Source: Diaminobutyricimonas sp. LJ205 (GTDB lineage: Bacteria > Actinomycetota > Actinomycetes > Actinomycetales > Microbacteriaceae). Taken from it: 64,000 nt of DNA. The translations under genes and the position numbers were made by a program. Each line of letters begins with the position of its first letter. The first letter of the stretch is position 1. The notes beneath the pieces were generated by a model that did no database searches, was not told where the DNA came from, and saw only the letters and a list, made by a program, of their open reading frames with translations. The stretch covers positions 620,001-684,000 of the forward strand of contig NZ_CP046619.1 in NCBI RefSeq assembly GCF_009755725.1. Direction: 5' to 3'. Below are positions 8,116 to 16,343 of the stretch, piece by piece.

Positions 8116-9342
8116 AGCAGTGCCGTTGCGATCATCGCCGATGAGGTGCGCGCCCGCGTGCGCCGCGACGGCGTCGACCTGGGCCGAGACCGCCATCTGG
8201 CCGACCGCTACGTCACCGACGAGGTGCGCCGCTACAGCGAACGGGCGCTGGGCGGTTCGCTGCCACTGATCGCCGACGAGCACGAGACCACCCGCCAGAT
8301 TCTGGCAACGCTCACCGGCTACGGTCCGCTGCAGCCCTACTTCGACGACGCCGAGGTCGAGGAGATCTGGATCAACGGCCCGAGCGCGGTGTTCATTGCG
8401 CGCAACGGCGTCTCCGAGCTGACCGGGCTAACCTTCACCGACCAGGAGGTGCGCGACCTGGTCGAGCGGATGCTGCACAGCACCGGCCGTCGGGTCGATG
8501 TTTCGTCGCCCTTCGTGGATGCCTCATTACCGGACGGGTCCCGGCTGCACGTCGCCATCCCCGACGTGACTCGGGCGCACTGGGCCGTCAACGTGCGCAA
8601 GTTCAGCCAGCGCATCCGCGACCTGCACCGTCTGGTCGAACTCGGTTCGCTCACCCGGCAGGCCGCCGAATTCCTGCGCATGTGCGTGCTCAGCGGACAG
8701 AACATCCTCGTCTCCGGCGCGACGCAGAGCGGCAAGACGACGCTGCTCGGCGCGCTGCTGTCGGCGGCCCGGCCGAGCGAACGGCTGGTCACGGTCGAGG
8801 AGACCTTCGAACTCGACCCGGCGACCCGGGACGTGGTCGCCCTGCAGTGCCGGGCGCCAAGCCTCGAGGGAACTGGCGAGATCAGCCTGCGCCGACTGAT
8901 CAAGGAATCGCTCCGGATGCGCCCGGACCGGCTCGTAGTGGGCGAGGTACGCGAGGCTGAGTCCCTCGACCTGCTGATCGCGTTGAACAGCGGCCTTCCC
9001 GGCATGTGTTCGATCCACGCCAACAGCGCCCGCGATGCGCTCGCCAAGCTGTGCACCCTGCCGCTGCTCGCCGGCCGGAACATCGACGGCGGCTTCGTCA
9101 TTCCGACCGTCGCCGGCTGCATCGACATCGTGGTGCACTGCGAACTGGTGCGCGACGGGCGTCGCCGGGTCACCGAGATCCTTGCGCCGAGCGGACAGGT
9201 CACCGGCTCGGTCATCGAAGCGGGAACCATCTTCGCCCTCGACCGTGGCGTGCTCACCGCCACCGGCTCGTACCCGATGAAGCGGCAGCGGTTCGAGGCC
9301 GCCGGGTATGACCTCACCGCCGTGCTCGGTGAGGCGCTGTGA
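8113..9342 (+). CDS. tadA: TadA/CpaF-family pilus assembly ATPase
   Basis: 409 aa from GTG 8113; GTG 8107 would add two residues. Secretion ATPase powering assembly of a type IVc (Tad/Flp) pilus at the inner face of the membrane. Seen: the N-terminal domain with GYGPLQPYFDDAEVEEIWINGP, Walker A in SGATQSGKTTLLGAL, acidic Walker B region RMRPDRLVVGEVREAE, and the His-box GMCSIHANSARDAL. The start at 8113 is favoured by the conserved upstream motif and its -10-like CATGAT. Its last 4 nt overlap tadB. No TadZ/Ssd-like gene or prepilin peptidase gene is adjacent. Confidence 0.9.
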   Translation: MSSAVAIIADEVRARVRRDGVDLGRDRHLADRYVTDEVRRYSERALGGSLPLIADEHETTRQILATLTGYGPLQPYFDDAEVEEIWINGPSAVFIARNGVSELTGLTFTDQEVRDLVERMLHSTGRRVDVSSPFVDASLPDGSRLHVAIPDVTRAHWAVNVRKFSQRIRDLHRLVELGSLTRQAAEFLRMCVLSGQNILVSGATQSGKTTLLGALLSAARPSERLVTVEETFELDPATRDVVALQCRAPSLEGTGEISLRRLIKESLRMRPDRLVVGEVREAESLDLLIALNSGLPGMCSIHANSARDALAKLCTLPLLAGRNIDGGFVIPTVAGCIDIVVHCELVRDGRRRVTEILAPSGQVTGSVIEAGTIFALDRGVLTATGSYPMKRQRFEAAGYDLTAVLGEAL

Positions 9343-10202
9343 CGGCCGCGGCGCTCGGTGTGCTCGCCGGCGTCGGACTGCTGCTGGTGGCATCCCCGTT
9401 CCTCTGGCCGAACCGCGCCGGGAACCGGATGCCCCGCCCTGCGGTTCGCGCGTTCCGCGCTCGGCTGGCACTCGCCGGCCTGCCGCAGGTCGGTGTGCCC
9501 GTGTTCCTCGTGGTCTCCGCGATCGTCGGCCTCGCCGTCGCTGCGGGCGTTTTCGCCGTCGTGCCGGTACTGGTGCTGGCAGTCGCGGCCGGATTGGTCG
9601 GATGCTGCGTGCCTGCGCTGGTCGTGAACTGGCGAGCCCGCGCCGCTCGCCGCGCCACCCGAGTGGTGTGGCCGGATGTGGTGGACCAACTCGTCTCCGC
9701 GGTGCGATCCGGGATGCCACTGCCGGAAGCGCTCGCCACGCTGGCGACCGCGGGGCCGACGCTCACCCGCCCCGCGTTCGCCGCGTTCGAAGCGGATCAT
9801 CGCGCCACCGGCGACTACGCCGGCTGCATCAATCGGCTCAAGGATCGCCTCGCCGACCCGATCGCCGACCGCATCCTTGAAACCCTGCGGATGTCGCGCG
9901 AGGTCGGCGGCACCGAACTGGTGTCGGTGCTGCGCGGCCTGTCCGGCTACCTGCGCGAGGAGACGGCCATTCGCGCCGAGGTGGAGGCTCGGCAGTCCTG
10001 GATCCGGAATGCTGCCCGGCTCGGAGTCGCCGCGCCGTGGGTCGTGCTCGTATTGTTGTCCACCCGGCCGGAGGCGGCGGCCGCGTACAACAGCACCGCG
10101 GGGGTGCTCCTCGTGATCGGCGGTCTGGGCCTGACGGTCGTCGCGTACCGGATCATGCTCGGGCTCGGCCAACTTCCCGAGGAGCGCCGCTGGTTCGGCT
10201 GA
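9339..10202 (+). CDS. tadB: TadB-like type II secretion F-domain membrane protein
   Basis: 287 aa, GTG start overlapping the tadA TGA. Inner-membrane platform protein of the Tad pilus. Two hydrophobic segments lie near residues 5-20 and 55-95. The cytoplasmic T2SSF core VVDQLVSAVRSGMPLPEALATLAT ... RILETLRMSREVGGTELVSVL follows, and two C-terminal helices end before EERRWFG. Normally tadC follows at once, but here an opposite-strand YCII gene begins 10 bp downstream of the stop. Confidence 0.85.
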   Translation: MTAAALGVLAGVGLLLVASPFLWPNRAGNRMPRPAVRAFRARLALAGLPQVGVPVFLVVSAIVGLAVAAGVFAVVPVLVLAVAAGLVGCCVPALVVNWRARAARRATRVVWPDVVDQLVSAVRSGMPLPEALATLATAGPTLTRPAFAAFEADHRATGDYAGCINRLKDRLADPIADRILETLRMSREVGGTELVSVLRGLSGYLREETAIRAEVEARQSWIRNAARLGVAAPWVVLVLLSTRPEAAAAYNSTAGVLLVIGGLGLTVVAYRIMLGLGQLPEERRWFG

Positions 10203-10211
10203 GCGGTCGCT

Positions 10212-10550
10212 CTAGCTTTGAGGGTCGTAACCGAACTCGCGGAGTTCCTGCGAGCAACGGCAGGCGACCGCGATCTTCCTTGCCCACTCGATCGCGTCCT
10301 CGCGCGTCGGAAGCTCCAGCACAGTGAACCCGCCCTTGATCTCCACACCGGGGTAGGTCTCGGTGGTCACCGACCCGTCGGCGGACACGAGCACGGGATC
10401 GACTCGCTCCTCGATTCCGCCCCCGAACACGTACACGCCAGCGGCCTTCGTCTCCTCGATCACGGCGTGGGATTCGGCGACGACGATCGGGAATTCCTCG
10501 TCAGTGAGCACCATGGCTTCGCTCGGGAAAGAGATCAGGTACTTGGTCAT
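10212..10550 (-). CDS. YCII-domain protein
   Basis: 112 aa from ATG 10550 (MTKYLISFPSEAM). The YCII/DGPF fold is recognised from MTKYLISF, FGGGIEERVDPVLVSADGSVTTE, and the C-terminal KGGFTVLELPTREDAIEWARKIA. YCII proteins are small ferredoxin-like proteins, some proposed as dehydratases or chlorohydrolases; for this subgroup the role is unknown. It lies inside the Tad locus on the opposite strand and has no functional link that can be read from sequence, so it looks like an insertion. Confidence 0.8.
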   Translation of the reverse strand: MTKYLISFPSEAMVLTDEEFPIVVAESHAVIEETKAAGVYVFGGGIEERVDPVLVSADGSVTTETYPGVEIKGGFTVLELPTREDAIEWARKIAVACRCSQELREFGYDPQS

Positions 10551-10622
10551 TTCTCGATGCTGCCGCGCTCGCATGGCGGTTGGCAACGAATTCTTCGCAA
10601 AACCACTGCTGGTTCGCGAGCA

Positions 10623-10737
10623 TGTGGATAACTTTCACGGTCAGTCGCCGTTCTCGTTCATGATGTGCGCGTGAGTGCGGCGCCCGAGGTACCCGGCAGG
10701 TTCCGATGAGGGCTGCCTGGTGAGGGGCGCGCAATGA
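10623..10737 (+). promoter_or_regulatory. tadC upstream motif with chain of overlapping mini-ORFs
   Basis: Repeats the tadA motif: TGTGGATAACTT 10623-10634, N24, CATGATGTG 10659-10667, GTGAG at 10671. From GTG 10671 a 12-codon ORF ends TGA 10707-10709. ATG 10706 overlaps it and runs five codons to TGA 10721-10723. GTG 10720 overlaps that and runs five codons to TGA 10735-10737, which overlaps tadC ATG 10734. Each junction is a 4-nt NTGA overlap, so ribosomes could be handed on into tadC. Mechanism inferred, geometry seen. Confidence 0.45.
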
Positions 10738-11669
10738 GCGGCATGTACGGCTGGGCGCTGCTCTGCGGACTCGGCTTGGGCCTTGGCCTCTGGTTGGTGG
10801 TGTCGGTGATGCCGCGGATCGGCCGGCCGCGGCTGATCGACCGTGTCGCGCCATACCTCGTCGACGTCTCCGAGGGAGCGCGGCAGCGAGTGATCCGCCG
10901 CACCGCAGACCCGTTGCCCGTGTTCGGGATGCTGCTCGCCCCGGTCGCCAGCGCGGGACGCCGTCTGCTGTCCTCGGTCCTCGGCGGAACCGAACTGATC
11001 GAGACGCGGCTGCGGCAATCCGCCTCGCCACTCAGCGTCGAGGGATACCGCTCGCGGCAACTGGCCTGGTTGGTCGGCGGTGCCGGAAGTGGCATCGCGC
11101 TCGCCGCCCTGGCCGCCCAGACGCATGTCGCGCCGCCAGTCTCGGCGGCGATCATCGCTCTGGCCGCCGCTAGCGGGGTGCTCACCCGCGACCAGCTGCT
11201 GCGCCGAGCAGCGGACCGGCGGCTCGCGAGGCTCCGCAGTGAATTGCCGACAACCCTCGAGTTCCTGACCCTGAGCCTGTCGGCGGGGGAGGGCGTGCTC
11301 GATGCCCTGCACAGGGTCGCCCGGGTGAGTCGCGGCGAACTGGCCGCCGAGTTCGGTCGGGTGCTCGCGGAGGTGAACACCGGTGTGCCGATAGCCGAAG
11401 CGCTGCGCACCATGGGCGACCAGTTGCGCTTCCCGCCGCTGATCCGGGTCGTCGAACAGATGACCGGGGCGCTCGACCGGGGCACTCCGCTGGCCGAAGT
11501 GCTCCGCGCGCAAGCCCGCGACGCCCGGGACGAATCGAAGCGCGAGCTGCTGGAAACCGCGGGCAAGAAGGAGGTGGCGATGCTCGTCCCGGTCGTGTTC
11601 CTCATCCTGCCGGTCACCGTGGCGTTTGCCATTTATCCGGGAATCGCCGTGCTGCAACTGGGATTCTGA
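10734..11669 (+). CDS. tadC: TadC-like type II secretion F-domain membrane protein
   Basis: 311 aa. Second platform protein of the Tad pilus, paired with TadB. N-terminal helix GWALLCGLGLGLGLWLVVSVM, a middle hydrophobic pair around residues 105-150, then the T2SSF core LPTTLEFLTLSLSAGEGVLDALHRVAR ... RVVEQMTGALDRGTPLAEVLRAQARD, and a C-terminal helix EVAMLVPVVFLILPVTVAFAI. The ATG overlaps the stop of the last mini-ORF. It restarts the pilus operon after the YCII insertion. Confidence 0.85.
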   Translation: MSGMYGWALLCGLGLGLGLWLVVSVMPRIGRPRLIDRVAPYLVDVSEGARQRVIRRTADPLPVFGMLLAPVASAGRRLLSSVLGGTELIETRLRQSASPLSVEGYRSRQLAWLVGGAGSGIALAALAAQTHVAPPVSAAIIALAAASGVLTRDQLLRRAADRRLARLRSELPTTLEFLTLSLSAGEGVLDALHRVARVSRGELAAEFGRVLAEVNTGVPIAEALRTMGDQLRFPPLIRVVEQMTGALDRGTPLAEVLRAQARDARDESKRELLETAGKKEVAMLVPVVFLILPVTVAFAIYPGIAVLQLGF

Positions 11670-11685
11670 CCGATTGGAGACATCC

Positions 11686-11841
11686 ATGATCCGCCCCCTG
11701 AGCGACGAACGCGGTGATGTGCCCGGCTGGGTGCTGATCACCTTGATGACTGCCGGGCTCGTGATCGTGATCTGGGCGCTCGCCGGCCCGGCGCTTGCCA
11801 GCGTGTTCGAGCAGGCGATCGAACGCGTCACCGGATTCTGA
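11686..11841 (+). CDS. Flp-like pilin candidate
   Basis: 51 aa, ATG 11686 with Shine-Dalgarno TTGGAGA. A short charged start (MIRPLSDERGD) is followed by one hydrophobic helix, WVLITLMTAGLVIVIWALAGPALASVF, and a short tail. Size, single helix and position between tadC and the TadE-like genes fit the major Flp pilin, although the cleavage motif (G/xxxxE) is not clean: a conserved Glu is not found five residues into the helix. It could instead be a pilin-like assembly peptide. Confidence 0.6.
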   Translation: MIRPLSDERGDVPGWVLITLMTAGLVIVIWALAGPALASVFEQAIERVTGF

Positions 11842-11845
11842 GCGA

Positions 11846-12256
11846 ATGTCTCGGCCCGACCGGCGGGTTGAGCCCGACTGGCGCGACGCCCGCGGGTCGA
11901 CGCCCGCAGAGTTCGCCATGGTGGCCGCGCTGCTCACCGTGCTGACGCTCTCGGTCATCCAGCTCGGCCTCGCATTGCACGTGCGGAACACGGTGCTCGA
12001 CGCCGCCGCCGAGGGGGCGCGGTATGCGGCGCTCGCCGACACCGCATTGGGAGACGGCGCCGACCGCACCCGGGACCTGATCGATACGGCGCTCGGGGCC
12101 GGCTACGCGGTCGACATCAGTGCCAGCGAGGGTCGCTACCTCGGTCATCCGGCCGCGATTGTCACCGTGCGCGCACCGTTGCCGCTCATCGGCCTGGTCG
12201 GCATCGACGGCGCCCTGGAGGTGACCGGGCATGCGGCGATTGAAGCCGTGGACTGA
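11846..12256 (+). CDS. TadE-like pseudopilin
   Basis: 136 aa from ATG 11846. The TadE signature is ARGSTPAEFAMVAALLTVLTLSVIQLGLALHVRNTVLDAAAEGARYAAL: a Glu-Phe at the head of the hydrophobic helix and an Ala-rich continuation. Minor pilin of the Tad apparatus, exported and probably cleaved by a prepilin peptidase encoded elsewhere. Its last 26 nt overlap the next gene. Confidence 0.82.
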   Translation: MSRPDRRVEPDWRDARGSTPAEFAMVAALLTVLTLSVIQLGLALHVRNTVLDAAAEGARYAALADTALGDGADRTRDLIDTALGAGYAVDISASEGRYLGHPAAIVTVRAPLPLIGLVGIDGALEVTGHAAIEAVD

Positions 12257-12683
12257 CGAGCGCGGGTCCGCCTCGCTCGAGTTCATCACCGTGGGCGTGC
12301 TGCTGCTGGTGCCGCTCGTCTATCTCGTGATCACCCTCGCCGCGCTGCAGGCCGGGGCGCTCGCCGCCGAGGGCGCTGCCCGGCACGCCGCGCGGGTGTA
12401 CGTGCAATCGACAACGCCGGCGGATGCCGAGGCCGCAGCCGAACGGGCGGTGCTGTTCGCGCTGGCCGACCACGGCATTGAACGCGAACAGGCGAGCGTG
12501 CAGATCGGCTGTTCGCCGAAGCCCGCCGAATGCCTGACCCGGCGGGGAAGCGTCACTGTGTCGGTCTCGGTGTCCGTACCGCTCCCGCTGGTGCCTGCCG
12601 CGATCGATGCCCATGTGCCGCTGCGGGTGCCGGTGGACGCGGCCGCCACCCAGCAGGTGTCCCGATTCTGGAGTGGGCGATGA
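12231..12683 (+). CDS. TadE/TadF-like pseudopilin
   Basis: 150 aa. DERGSASLEFITVGVLLLVPLVYLVITLAALQAGALAAEGAARHAARVY is again a pilin-type helix with Leu-Glu-Phe at its head. The rest is a small extracytoplasmic domain with two cysteines (IGCSPKPAECL) that could form a disulfide. The start lies 26 nt inside the preceding gene and the stop overlaps the next ATG, so the three minor pilin genes are translated as a unit. Confidence 0.8.
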   Translation: MRRLKPWTDERGSASLEFITVGVLLLVPLVYLVITLAALQAGALAAEGAARHAARVYVQSTTPADAEAAAERAVLFALADHGIEREQASVQIGCSPKPAECLTRRGSVTVSVSVSVPLPLVPAAIDAHVPLRVPVDAAATQQVSRFWSGR

Positions 12684-13093
12684 TCCGCGACGAGCGAGGC
12701 TCCACCCTGCCGCTGATCATCTTCTACGCGGTGCTCGCGCTGATCCTGGTGCTGCTGGTGACCGCAGCGACCGCCCTGTACCTGGAACGCAAACGCCTGT
12801 TCACCCTGGCCGACGGCGCGGCGCTGGCCGGTGCCGAGGCGTTCCCGCTCACCGACCTGGCCGAGGGCCGACCGCAGCTGCAAGGTCCGGATGTCGCGGC
12901 GGCAGTCTCGGGGTTCCTCGCGTCCGCGCCATCCGATCTCACCGGCTTGGCGGTCGAGAATGCGGACAGTCCGGATGGAGTGAGCGCGCGGGTGACGCTG
13001 TCGTCCTACTGGCGGCCGCCGGTGCTGACCGTGTTCGTCCCAGACGGCCTGCGCATCGAGGTGACCGCGACCGCCCGTTCGGTGTTCGGGTAA
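12680..13093 (+). CDS. TadG-like pilus assembly protein
   Basis: 137 aa. Starts MIRDERGSTLPLIIFYAVLALILVLLVTAATALYLERKRLFTLADGAALAGAEAF, which matches the N-terminal TadG/RseC-like helix and the DGAALAGA segment seen in Flp pilus assembly proteins; the long von Willebrand part of larger TadG proteins is absent. Last gene of the locus; 54 bp then separates it from an unrelated reductase. Confidence 0.75.
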   Translation: MIRDERGSTLPLIIFYAVLALILVLLVTAATALYLERKRLFTLADGAALAGAEAFPLTDLAEGRPQLQGPDVAAAVSGFLASAPSDLTGLAVENADSPDGVSARVTLSSYWRPPVLTVFVPDGLRIEVTATARSVFG

Positions 13094-13147
13094 CCGGGTA
13101 GGGATGCCGCCTGATAATTGTGATTGCACGTCCGACGAGGAGGACAG

Positions 13148-13708
13148 ATGGGCAAGGTCGCCTGGGGATTCACATGCTCGATCGACGGTTTCATCGCCGG
13201 GCCGGGTCACGACATGAGCTGGATGTCCGCCGCGGAACCGCTGGCCGCGGGCACCGTGGAACGAATGGCTGGAGATGTCGCGGTGATCATCTCCGGGCGG
13301 GCCGGTTACGACGCCGCAAAGGCGCAGCAGGGGCAGCGTGACGAGACGACCGCCGAGGCATACGGCGGCGCCTGGTCCGGGGTCGAATTCATCCTGACTC
13401 ACCGACCGGAAGAGATTGCTGACGACCCGACCATCGTCGCGCTGAACTGCGACATCGTGGAGGCAATCCGTCGCGCTCAGGATCTTGCTGGGGACAGGGA
13501 CGTGCAGATCATCAGCGCTGACATCGCCCGACAGGCGCTCGAACATGACCTGATCGACGAACTGCAGGTCTTCGTCGCCCCGGTGTTCCTCGGCGACGGG
13601 ATCCGCATCTTCGATGTCCCCGGCGGGCGACGGGTCGACTGGGAGTTGGTTGAGATCTACGAGGACAGTCCACGTAGCTTCGGGCGGACCTACCGCCCGA
13701 AACGATGA
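13148..13708 (+). CDS. dihydrofolate reductase/RibD C-terminal-family protein
   Basis: 186 aa from ATG 13148, Shine-Dalgarno GAGGAGGAC. MGKVAWGFTCSIDGFIAGPGHDMSWM is the family N-terminus; GRAGYD and VQIISADIARQALEHDLIDELQVFVAPVFLGDGIRIF give the NADPH-binding and C-terminal parts. Proteins of this group are predicted NADPH-dependent reductases, but they are not folate enzymes by default and the substrate is unknown. A paralog follows 29 bp downstream. Confidence 0.8.
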   Translation: MGKVAWGFTCSIDGFIAGPGHDMSWMSAAEPLAAGTVERMAGDVAVIISGRAGYDAAKAQQGQRDETTAEAYGGAWSGVEFILTHRPEEIADDPTIVALNCDIVEAIRRAQDLAGDRDVQIISADIARQALEHDLIDELQVFVAPVFLGDGIRIFDVPGGRRVDWELVEIYEDSPRSFGRTYRPKR

Positions 13709-13737
13709 ATGTCGTACCTCCTGATTAACGTGACCGG

Positions 13738-14268
13738 ATGGGCATAACGCAGTACTACGTGGCGTCCTCGATCGATGGCTTCATCGCCGATGAAGCTGAC
13801 CGGCTCGACTGGCTGCTGCAGTTCGGCTTCGACCTGTACCAGGCACGCTACGACGAGTTCTACGCCGAAGTCGGCGCGATCGTCATGGGTTCCTCCACTT
13901 ACGAGTACCTCCTGCGCGAGGGGGAGTGGGGCTACAGCCTGCCGGTCTGGGTGCTGACGAGTCGGGAGCTGCCCGTGGCGCCCGGCGCGGACATCCGATT
14001 CCACTCCGGTGACGTTGGAGAGGTAGCCGCTGAGGCTGCGGCCGGCGACAGGAACGTCTGGCTGATGGGTGGCGGCAAGGTCGCCGCGCAGTTTGCCGAG
14101 CGTGGCCTTCTCGACGAGCTGCTGCTGACGGTGGTTCCGGTGCTGATCGGATCCGGGAAGAGCCTCTTGCCGCTGACCCGACCGACCGCACCCGTCACGC
14201 TGACCGGCACGACGACGTTCGAGAACGGGTCAATCGAGCTGCGGTATCAGTTGGCTCCGGTCGTCTGA
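13738..14268 (+). CDS. dihydrofolate reductase/RibD C-terminal-family protein
   Basis: 176 aa paralog of the upstream reductase: MGITQYYVASSIDGFIADEADRLDWL, IVMGSSTYEYLL, VWLMGGGKVAAQFAERGLLDELLLTVVPVLIGSGKSLLPL. The GGGK phosphate-binding turn and the DE(L/I)xL(T/H)xxPVLLGxG motif are well kept. Same strand and close spacing suggest co-expression with the preceding gene. Substrate unknown. Confidence 0.82.
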   Translation: MGITQYYVASSIDGFIADEADRLDWLLQFGFDLYQARYDEFYAEVGAIVMGSSTYEYLLREGEWGYSLPVWVLTSRELPVAPGADIRFHSGDVGEVAAEAAAGDRNVWLMGGGKVAAQFAERGLLDELLLTVVPVLIGSGKSLLPLTRPTAPVTLTGTTTFENGSIELRYQLAPVV

Positions 14269-14275
14269 CCGCCGG

Positions 14276-14956
14276 TCATGCCGACACCAGGTTGTTCTCG
14301 TAGGCGAAGACGACCACCTGCACTCGGCTGCGCAGATCGAGCTTGTGCAGGATCGCCCTCACGTGGGTCTTCACGGTCGCCTCGCTCAAGTACGTGGCAT
14401 CCGCGATCTCCGCGTTGCTCAGCCCGCTGGCGATGAGTAAGCAGACCTCGCGCTCACGCGGAGTGAGCCGGCGGAGGAGCTCCTCCGGATCCTCACCCGT
14501 GCTGCCGGTGAAATCGTGGATGAGGCCCAGAGTGGCCGAAGCGTCCGGCACCAGTTGCCCGGCGTGGGCCTCGCGGATCGTGGTGAGCACCCTGTTCGGC
14601 GTCGCGTCTTTGGTCAGGAAGGCGCTGGCCCCCGCCTGCAGCGCCCGGTAGACCACCTCGTCGCGGCTGATGGTGGTCAGCACGATCACGCGCGGCGCTG
14701 ACTCCACGTCGGCATCCTGGTCGGACGCATCCCGAAGTAGTGCGCGGGTGGCATCCAGCCCGTTCATCACCGGCATCCGCAGATCCATCAGCACAATGTC
14801 GGGCTTGACGCGTCTGCTGAGCGCGATGGCCTGGTTCCCGTCGGTCGCCGTACCGACGCAGACCATGTCAGCCTGCGCTTCGATCAGCATTTCGAGGCCC
14901 GCCGAGAACAGCGGCTGGTCGTCGACGATCGCGACGCGGATCATCGGCTCAGACAT
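14276..14956 (-). CDS. NarL/LuxR-family response regulator
   Basis: 226 aa from ATG 14956 (MSEPMIRVAIVDDQPLFSAGLEML); it starts inside the last 8 nt of the kinase gene. Receiver domain residues 1-125 with acidic pair DD, phospho-acceptor Asp in IVLMDLRMP, Thr/Ser in IVLTTIS and Lys in FLTKDA. The C-terminal LuxR helix-turn-helix is LTPREREVCLLIASGLSNAEIADATYLSEATVKTHVRAIL. It acts with the adjacent sensor; the regulon is unknown. Confidence 0.92.
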   Translation of the reverse strand: MSEPMIRVAIVDDQPLFSAGLEMLIEAQADMVCVGTATDGNQAIALSRRVKPDIVLMDLRMPVMNGLDATRALLRDASDQDADVESAPRVIVLTTISRDEVVYRALQAGASAFLTKDATPNRVLTTIREAHAGQLVPDASATLGLIHDFTGSTGEDPEELLRRLTPREREVCLLIASGLSNAEIADATYLSEATVKTHVRAILHKLDLRSRVQVVVFAYENNLVSA

Positions 14957-16268
14957 TGGCGAGCTCCTCTGTTTCGTCGGTCGCACGGGTCGCGGTGGTC
15001 GCGCCGGGCGCTGCGGGCGCTGTCGGTGCTTCGGATGCGGGCGCGGTGGCGTCGCGCGTGGGGATGAAGGCGCTGACGATGAACGCGCCATCGTCGGATG
15101 CCTCGGCAGTCAGCCAGCCGCCGGCGAGCCGGGCGCGCTCTTTCATGCCGTCTACACCCACGCCGCGCACGTCGCCCTGCTCGACCAACGGCTCCTCACC
15201 GCGGGAGGTCACCAGGATGGCGAGTCCGGGTCCGCGCCAATCCAGCACGGTGGTCGCCTCGCTGGTCGGTCCCGCATGCTTGAGCGCGTTGGTCAGGCTC
15301 TCTTGCACCAGGCGGTAGACGGTCAGCTCCTGGGACGGGTCGATCGGGCGCGGTTCACCAAGCGTGCGGAGTGTCACGTCCATGCCGGTGTCGCGGAGTT
15401 CGGCCACGATCGCATCGAGTTCGGCGATGGTCGCGGTCGGTTCGGTGACATCCGAATCATCCTGAATCCGCTCGACCAGGCGCCTGACATCGATCAGCGC
15501 CGACCGGCCGACCGAGGCGATGTTCTCCAGCGCTCTGCCGGCCACTTCCGGGCGGGCGTCCTGCAGGGCGACCGCGCCCTGCGCCTGGGAGACGATGACC
15601 GCGAGCGAATGTGCCAGCGCGTCGTGGACATCCCGGGAGATCCGGGCTCGATCCTGGGCCAGGCGCAGCTCGAAGTCGGTTTCGTCGAAGCGCTGGGTCG
15701 TCGAGGCCAGCGCCTGACCGAGCTGGGACCGTCGCCAGACCTCGGCGCAGGCCACTCCGATCGCCCAGGCCGCGACGTACAGGCCGAACGCGGCGATGCC
15801 GAGCGTCATCACGTCGCGCAAACGAATATCCGGGGCACCTGGTTGGTTCGTCCACGAAGACCAGCTACTCGCGGACCACGGGGTGGGAACGGTCATGCAG
15901 AGTGCGATGAGCAAGGAGGCAATGGCGCCAAGGGGCAACGCGAGGTAGCGGACAACACCCCGACACTTGAGACCGACGCCGAGGGCGACGAATCCGGCAG
16001 CAAAATAGGTTGGCCACGTGGTCGAGTAGGGCGGCTCAAGTACGTCGATCAACTGCAGCGCGGGGATTGCCACGACCAGCGCAAGCGACAGCAGTGGCAG
16101 GCGGAAGACGAGTGCAAGGGCAATGGCAAAGCCGGCGAAGACCACAGAGTGGGCAACCAAATCGTTCAGCTGCCATCTGCCGTGCTCGGCATTGATCCAC
16201 AGCATTAGATACAGCCCCGCACCGATGGGGGCGATCCACGGCTCCACCTGCTTCAGCGTGATCTGCAT
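14949..16268 (-). CDS. NarL-type sensor histidine kinase
   Basis: 439 aa. Residues 1-180 contain about five or six hydrophobic helices and no large extracellular domain, so the signal is probably membrane-linked. HisKA_3 domain: LRLAQDRARISRDVHDALAHSLAVIVSQAQG, phospho-acceptor His in RDVHD. ATPase domain: LTVYRLVQESLTNALKHAG (N box) and GVGVDGMKERARLAGG (G box). An Ala/Pro/Thr-rich tail closes the protein. Its cognate regulator overlaps its 3' end by 8 nt. Confidence 0.9.
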   Translation of the reverse strand: MQITLKQVEPWIAPIGAGLYLMLWINAEHGRWQLNDLVAHSVVFAGFAIALALVFRLPLLSLALVVAIPALQLIDVLEPPYSTTWPTYFAAGFVALGVGLKCRGVVRYLALPLGAIASLLIALCMTVPTPWSASSWSSWTNQPGAPDIRLRDVMTLGIAAFGLYVAAWAIGVACAEVWRRSQLGQALASTTQRFDETDFELRLAQDRARISRDVHDALAHSLAVIVSQAQGAVALQDARPEVAGRALENIASVGRSALIDVRRLVERIQDDSDVTEPTATIAELDAIVAELRDTGMDVTLRTLGEPRPIDPSQELTVYRLVQESLTNALKHAGPTSEATTVLDWRGPGLAILVTSRGEEPLVEQGDVRGVGVDGMKERARLAGGWLTAEASDDGAFIVSAFIPTRDATAPASEAPTAPAAPGATTATRATDETEELANV

Positions 16269-16286
16269 GCGGCCACCCTAGGTGGC
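16269..16286 (-). promoter_or_regulatory. leaderless promoter with inverted repeat before the sensor kinase
   Basis: On the minus strand TAGGGT (16280-16275) lies 6 nt before ATG 16268, as expected for a leaderless -10 box. A perfect GCCACC-CTA-GGTGGC inverted repeat at 16272-16286 overlaps it, so binding there would block transcription; autoregulation by the response regulator is possible. Confidence 0.45.
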
Positions 16287-16343
16287 GGGCTGGTCGATCA
16301 GGCGGCGTGTTCGGCCGATTTCATTCAAAGGGATGAGAGCCGC

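Noticed and set aside
8337-10172. 611-codon open frame on the minus strand opposite tadA and tadB
   Set aside because: Shadow of two well-supported genes; composition rich in Arg, Ser and Pro, no recognisable family.
8065-10634. Perfect DnaA boxes (TTATCCACA on the minus strand) as a replication origin
   Set aside because: Only two boxes 2.5 kb apart, no dnaA, dnaN, gyrB or AT-rich unwinding region. They fit a gene-regulatory motif better.
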